Below are positions 60,042 to 64,000 of a DNA stretch of 64,000 nt, piece by piece (the first letter of the stretch is position 1; every line of letters starts with the position of its first letter). Made by a program: the position numbers and the translations under genes. The stretch covers positions 62,001-126,000 of the forward strand of contig NZ_LKPJ01000014.1 in assembly GCF_001443045.1 (NCBI RefSeq), in the 5' to 3' direction. This DNA is from Burkholderia ambifaria. GTDB lineage: Bacteria; Pseudomonadota; Gammaproteobacteria; Burkholderiales; Burkholderiaceae. Under the pieces are notes generated by a model. The model had not been told where the DNA came from, searched no databases, and was given only the letters and a program-made list of their open reading frames with translations.

Positions 60042-61367
60042 CTAGAAATCGGCAACCTTGCCCCATGCGGAATCGACGAACCGGCCCGGCCGATACGGTA
60101 CCGGGTCCACGATCGGCTCCGCGCCCGTGGCGAGATCCGCGATCAGGTGACCGGCACCGGGGCCGATGCCGAAGCCGTGCCCGGAAAAACCTGCCGCCAG
60201 GATCAATCCCGGCACGCCCGGCACTTCGCCGATACCCGGCACGCCGTCCGGCGTGCTGTCGACGTACCCGGCCCATGCGTGCGTGATCGTCGCTTCGCGA
60301 AGTTCGGGCAGCAATTCGACCGCACGGCGGTATGTTTCGGCGACCGTCGGCATATCGGGCTTCGGATCCAGAATGCGTACCGCCTCCATCGGCGTCGGCG
60401 CATCGAGGCGCCAGCGCTTCAGCGTTTCATGGCCGCCGCGCACCCCTTCGAGGCCGCCCGGCAGAAGATTGCGCCAGCGCTTCGCGAACATCGGCACGAA
60501 TTGCGGCGCGAAGCGCAGGAACTGCGGCGTCAGGTCCACGCGCGCGCGGCCACTGATCGCCAGCGCGTAGCGTCCGTCGCAGCGGCGCGTCACGGACACG
60601 CCGGACGTATACAGCGCATCCGGCAGCGGATGCTCGACGGGCGACACGCTCAGGATCGACTGACGGATCGACGCCTGCGGAAAACGGATACCGAGCTGGC
60701 GGCAGAACGACGACGCCCACGCACCGCCCGCGAGCACGACCGTCCGGGTCTTGATGACGCCCGCCTCCGTGACGACGGCGCTGACGCGCCCGCCCTCGAG
60801 TTCGATCCCGCGCGCGGCGCAGTGCTGGTGAACGCTGCCGCCGAGCTTCATCAGTGCGGCGGCCACGGCCGGCGCGGCCTTGCCCGGATCGGCCGTGCCG
60901 TCGCTCGGCGAGAACACGCCGCCTTTCCACGACCGACCGGTCGCATGCCCGCGCTCGCCGGCTTGCTTGCTGTCGAGCATGTACGTCGTCACGCCGGCGG
61001 TCTTCGCGAAGTCGCCCCAGCTGGCCCAGCGCGACAGCTCGGCCTCGTCATTGCTCAGATACAGCAGCCCGCAGCGATGAAAGCCCGTGTCCTCGCCGGT
61101 TTCGGCGGCGAATCGTTCCCACAGATCGATGCTCTTGCTCGCCATCGGCAGCTCGCGCGCGTCGCGGTTCTGCTGCCGGCACCAGCCCCAGTTGCGGCTC
61201 GACTGCTCGGCGCCGATTCGGCCCTTCTCGACCAGCGCGACCGACATCCCGCGCCGGGCGAGGTAGTAGGCGGTGAAGACGCCGATGATGCCACCGCCGA
61301 TCACGACGACGTCGGCCGAAGCCGGCGGCGTGGGCGAAGTTTCTATATGGCGCAGCGGAGGGGACAT
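60042..61367 (-). CDS. DAO-family FAD-dependent oxidoreductase (441 aa)
   Basis: Amine or amino-acid oxidase. FAD-binding GGGIIGVFTAYYLARRG followed by an acidic strand end (VALVEKG), then SRNWGWCRQQNRD. Near the C-terminus, GEVPGVPGLILAAGFSGHGFGIGPGAG is the second FAD contact. ATG at 61367, two bases after the cupin stop, so the genes are translated together. Substrate unknown; imino acids or polyamine derivatives are likely given the neighbours. Confidence 0.92.
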   Translation of the reverse strand: MSPPLRHIETSPTPPASADVVVIGGGIIGVFTAYYLARRGMSVALVEKGRIGAEQSSRNWGWCRQQNRDARELPMASKSIDLWERFAAETGEDTGFHRCGLLYLSNDEAELSRWASWGDFAKTAGVTTYMLDSKQAGERGHATGRSWKGGVFSPSDGTADPGKAAPAVAAALMKLGGSVHQHCAARGIELEGGRVSAVVTEAGVIKTRTVVLAGGAWASSFCRQLGIRFPQASIRQSILSVSPVEHPLPDALYTSGVSVTRRCDGRYALAISGRARVDLTPQFLRFAPQFVPMFAKRWRNLLPGGLEGVRGGHETLKRWRLDAPTPMEAVRILDPKPDMPTVAETYRRAVELLPELREATITHAWAGYVDSTPDGVPGIGEVPGVPGLILAAGFSGHGFGIGPGAGHLIADLATGAEPIVDPVPYRPGRFVDSAWGKVADF

Positions 61368-61369
61368 GT

Positions 61370-62104
61370 TCAGTCTCGGTCGGTGGATGCTTGGACGTTT
61401 TGCACAACGTAGAACTTCGCCACGCGTTCGCTGCTTTCCCACCCGATCGATGCACCGCGCGGCACGAACAGCGCGTCGCCGGCGCCGAGCGACAGCACGC
61501 TGCCGTCGGGCGCGGCAAACCGTACGCTGCCGTCCAGCAGCAGCATGAACTCGTTCACGCGATGCGGGCGAATGATGCGGTGATAGGGCGTCGAATCCCA
61601 CGTGCCCGCGCAGCACTCGGCACCGTCGTCGAGGAACACGTTGTCGCTGCGGCATTGCGGCGCGGGCCCGAGCAGCACCTCCGCGGGCAGCGTCGACGAC
61701 GGCTTGAAGTCCGCGTCGGCGCGCAACGGAAAGAGGCCCTGCTTCGTCGGTCTCGTGCACGCGGCGGCGCAGAACGTCAACAGCACGGGCGCTTGCGCCG
61801 TGATGCGAAGCGCGGTGCCGCCGCCGATCACCACCCCCTCGCGCGGGCCGAGCACCAGCGGCGCGGCCCCGGCCGCTTCGAGTGTCAGCTCGCCTTCGAC
61901 GACCACGAGGGTCTCGATGTGCGGAAAGCTCGCCACGTCGAGCTCGCCGACGAAGCCGATACGCCCCGCGGCCATCGCGTCGGGCCCTTCCCACGCAATC
62001 TCCCGATGTGGCGCGAAGGGATCGTTCTCGCCGAACGCCCGCTTGCGGAACGCGGTTGAAGAAAGTGTGCCGTCGGCACGATGCAACACGAAAGCTGCAG
62101 TCAT
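61370..62104 (-). CDS. Bicupin protein (244 aa)
   Basis: Two cupin folds: ETLVVVEGELTLEAAG...GVVIGGGTALRITAQAP near the middle and HRVNEFMLLLDGSVRFAAPDGSVLSLGAGDALFVPRG near the end. Starts at 62104 behind AGGAG. Cupins of this type accompany amine oxidase operons (PuuB-like loci); the reaction or regulatory role is not known. Confidence 0.82.
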   Translation of the reverse strand: MTAAFVLHRADGTLSSTAFRKRAFGENDPFAPHREIAWEGPDAMAAGRIGFVGELDVASFPHIETLVVVEGELTLEAAGAAPLVLGPREGVVIGGGTALRITAQAPVLLTFCAAACTRPTKQGLFPLRADADFKPSSTLPAEVLLGPAPQCRSDNVFLDDGAECCAGTWDSTPYHRIIRPHRVNEFMLLLDGSVRFAAPDGSVLSLGAGDALFVPRGASIGWESSERVAKFYVVQNVQASTDRD

Positions 62105-62222
62105 TCCTGCTCCTGTGCAATGCGCGGCGGCCTGGTCGAAACCCGTCGCGCGATATCGGAAATCGTCGTTCACCGGCATCGAGCCGGAAACCCGCGGGCG
62201 GCACGCCGCCCGCGCTTGGCGC

Positions 62223-62693
62223 CTACGCGGCGTGACACGACACGTCGCGGCGTTCGGCGCGCGGGCGCGTCGACGACGTTCGCGCCGGCGCGCCGCCCGG
62301 CCGCGTGTGCACGTAGTCGCGCGGCGTGATCCCGAGCACCCGCCGGAAATGCCGGCACAGATGGCTCTGATCGAAAAAACCGACGTCGGTCGCGACGACC
62401 GACGGTGCGAGACCGGCGCGCAGCAAGTCCTGCGCGCGCCGCACACGCACGAGGCACAGATACCGGTGCGGCGACAACCCGGTTTCACTGCGAAAGCGCG
62501 CGGTGAAGCGCGACACGCTCAACCCGGCCACAGCCGCGAGCGTGTCGAGGTTCAGCGGCTGCGCGAACGACGCGTCGATCGTGCGCAGCACGTCGCCGAT
62601 CGCGGTCGATACGGGCCGCGCGACACGAGGCGTGCGGGGCGTCACGCCCTCGAGCGGATCGTGGAACGGGATGGCCATGATCTCCGTCCTCAT
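62223..62693 (-). CDS. Short AraC-family regulator (156 aa)
   Basis: It has only the DNA-binding half: helices 1-2 LNLDTLAAVAGLSVSRFTARFRSETGLSPHRYL and helices 3-4 GLAPSVVATDVGFFDQSHLCRHFRRVLGITPRDY. No ligand domain precedes it (the 50 residues before are short and Pro-rich), so it may respond through a partner or by its own level. Its ATG sits in an ATGA overlap with the small ORF 62690-62803. It likely regulates the oxidase/dehydrogenase cluster. Confidence 0.88.
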   Translation of the reverse strand: MRTEIMAIPFHDPLEGVTPRTPRVARPVSTAIGDVLRTIDASFAQPLNLDTLAAVAGLSVSRFTARFRSETGLSPHRYLCLVRVRRAQDLLRAGLAPSVVATDVGFFDQSHLCRHFRRVLGITPRDYVHTRPGGAPARTSSTRPRAERRDVSCHAA

Positions 62694-62803
62694 GCCGCCG
62701 CCTGCACGATAGCGGCCGGCGCGGCGAAGCCCACGATCGGAGACGGCTCGATCGACGTATCGGCCGCGCGAGCGGCGAGCGAACAAACAAAACGCACTTT
62801 CAT
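62690..62803 (-). CDS. Small ORF (37 aa) translationally coupled to the AraC gene
   Basis: An ATG at 62803 follows a strong GGAGGA site by 6 bases, and the stop overlaps the AraC start as ATGA. It lies 24 bases after the FAD oxidase stop. Sequence begins MKVRFVCSLAARAADTSIEP and ends in an Ala-rich tail; a weak hydrophobic C-terminus is present, no clear signal peptide. It could be a leader peptide that couples AraC translation to the oxidase transcript, or a small protein. Too short for database-style recognition by eye. Confidence 0.5.
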   Translation of the reverse strand: MKVRFVCSLAARAADTSIEPSPIVGFAAPAAIVQAAA

Positions 62804-62827
62804 ATCGAATCCTCCGGAGCGCTGGCT

Positions 62828-64000
62828 TCAGTGCAGGAAGTCCTGCATCCGGTAATACGCGCCGACGATCGGCAGGAACCACGCGTGCCCGAAATGGCCG
62901 GGTATGGCCGGCCAGTCGAGCTCGCGCCACGGATTCGACGCGGCCGCGCCGTACAGCACGTCGGCCATCACGCGGCCCATGTGCACGGACATCTGCACGC
63001 CGTGGCCGCTGTAGCCCATCGAGTAATAGAGTCCGTCGTGCTGGCCCGCGCGCGGCAGCCGGTCGGCGGTGATGTCGACCAGCCCGCCCCAGCAGTAATC
63101 GAGCCGCACCTTGGCCAGCTCGGGGAAATAGTCGGCCATGCCGGCGCGCAGGATGTCGCCGCTTTTCGCGTCGGAGTGCGGGCTCGACATCGCGAAGCGC
63201 GCGCGGCCGCCGAACAGCAGCCGGTTGTCGGGCGTCACGCGGAAGTAGTTGCCGATCTGGCGCGACGTCACGTAGGCACGGCGATGCGGGAACAGGCGGT
63301 TCAACTGCGCGTCGGGCAGCGGCTCGGTGACGACGATGAAGCTGCCGACCGGCGCGATGCGCCGCCGGAACCACGCGAACGGCCCGTGCTGCGATGCGCC
63401 GGTCGCGACCAGCACGCGATCGGCGACGATCGTGCCGCGCGAGGTGGTGAGCGTGTGGCGCTCGCCGTCGAGCCGCTCGAGCTGCGTGACCGCCGCATGC
63501 TCGTAGACGCGGGCGCCCGCCCGCACGGCTGCGTGCGCGAGCCCGACGCCGAACTTGCCCATGTGCATCTGCGCGCCATTGCGCTGCAACAGGCCGCCGT
63601 GGAAACCGTCGGAGCCGACTTCATCGCGGATCCGCGACGGCTCGATCAATTCGATGTCCGGATCGACGTCGTGCCGCAACGCGTCGAAGGTCTTGGCGAG
63701 CCCCGCGAAATGCTGCGGCTTCGCGGCGAGCTTCAGCTTGCCCGCACGCCGGAAGTCGCAGTCGATCGCGTGCTCGGCGACGATCGTCTCGACGCTCTTC
63801 ACCGCGCTTTCGTACGCGCGATAGAACCGTTTCGCCTGCTCGACACCGATTCGCGCGGCAAGCGACGCATAGTCCTGCGCGACGCCGGTATTGCACTGGC
63901 CGCCGTTGCGGCCCGACGCTTCGCCCGCGACCTGCGCGGCTTCGAGCACGACCACCGATACGCCGCGCTGCGCGAGCGCGAGCGCCGCCGACAACCCGGT
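62828..64000 (-). CDS. PuuB-like FAD-dependent oxidoreductase (N-terminus beyond window)
   Basis: Resembles gamma-glutamylputrescine oxidase. The visible part begins within the FAD Rossmann motif (TGLSAALALAQRGVSVVVLEA), so only the first 30 or so residues are missing. Key blocks: EASGRNGGQCNTGVAQDYASLAARIG, FDALRHDVDPDIELIEPSRIRDEVGSD, FGGRARF and the terminal DGLYYSMGYSGHGVQMSVHMGRVMAD. It would oxidise an amine of the imported or internal polyamine pool to an aldehyde, fitting the aldehyde dehydrogenases nearby. Confidence 0.85.
   Translation of the reverse strand, partial: TGLSAALALAQRGVSVVVLEAAQVAGEASGRNGGQCNTGVAQDYASLAARIGVEQAKRFYRAYESAVKSVETIVAEHAIDCDFRRAGKLKLAAKPQHFAGLAKTFDALRHDVDPDIELIEPSRIRDEVGSDGFHGGLLQRNGAQMHMGKFGVGLAHAAVRAGARVYEHAAVTQLERLDGERHTLTTSRGTIVADRVLVATGASQHGPFAWFRRRIAPVGSFIVVTEPLPDAQLNRLFPHRRAYVTSRQIGNYFRVTPDNRLLFGGRARFAMSSPHSDAKSGDILRAGMADYFPELAKVRLDYCWGGLVDITADRLPRAGQHDGLYYSMGYSGHGVQMSVHMGRVMADVLYGAAASNPWRELDWPAIPGHFGHAWFLPIVGAYYRMQDFLH

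Overview
The window is GC-rich DNA with the codon bias and gene content of a Burkholderia species, most likely the Burkholderia cepacia complex and probably a secondary replicon. That assignment rests on gene content and base composition only; no marker gene or rRNA is present. I see no tRNA, rRNA, CRISPR array, insertion sequence or prophage gene.

Region 1 (1-18.9 kb) is the most interesting part. It looks like a sigma-54-controlled peptide export system wired to Ser/Thr phospho-signalling. Two small genes (2154-2372 and 3715-3999) share a double-glycine-type leader. The minus-strand operon 15068->4878 encodes an outer-membrane factor lipoprotein, a double-FHA membrane protein, an HlyD adaptor, a PpiC-type prolyl isomerase, a C39 peptidase/ABC exporter with two cNMP-binding-like domains, and a sigma-54 activator (bEBP). 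Around it lie a Ser/Thr kinase (cut by the window start), a PP2C phosphatase, an LRAT-domain protein, two DUF4399 proteins and a caspase-FGE-like fusion. Three near-identical -24/-12 promoters (3652-3667 +, 3301-3316 -, 15161-15176 -) stand in front of peptide 2/PP2C, the LRAT operon and the exporter operon. This ties them into one regulon that the operon's own bEBP probably controls.

Region 2 (18.9-39.4 kb) is accessory catabolism. It starts with a GabD-like dehydrogenase, an FCD-type GntR regulator and a PotABCD-like ABC importer. A second FCD-GntR regulator follows, surrounded by five copies of an ATGGwATrCCAT operator. These flank an operon with an AA_synth-family protein, an alpha/beta hydrolase, a flavin reductase/Nudix-like fusion, a luciferase-like monooxygenase, an aldehyde dehydrogenase, an NCS1 permease and a carboxymuconolactone-decarboxylase-like protein. 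The set resembles a reductive-flavin ring-opening pathway for an N-heterocycle. A further cluster (34.2-39.4 kb) has a hydroxyacid dehydrogenase divergent from an SDR, an MFS carrier, a VOC protein and an HTH-fused citrate-synthase-like protein; the divergent promoter region carries two copies of a TTGATTGA palindrome.

Region 3 (40-54 kb) is a complete type I secretion locus: a LapB-like ABC transporter, an HlyD adaptor, a 2977-residue BapA-like adhesin with 27 tandem 84-residue repeats, and TolC. A YadA-type membrane-anchor remnant and an unusually AT-rich gap follow.

Region 4 (54.7-64 kb) holds an exported alginate-lyase-like protein with FN3 and LamG domains, closed by a strong 18-bp stem terminator. 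A minus-strand amine/amino-acid catabolism set follows: an FAD oxidase (PuuB-like, cut by the window end), a 37-codon small ORF overlapping a short AraC regulator, a bicupin, a second FAD oxidoreductase, an aldehyde dehydrogenase and an M20 amidohydrolase.
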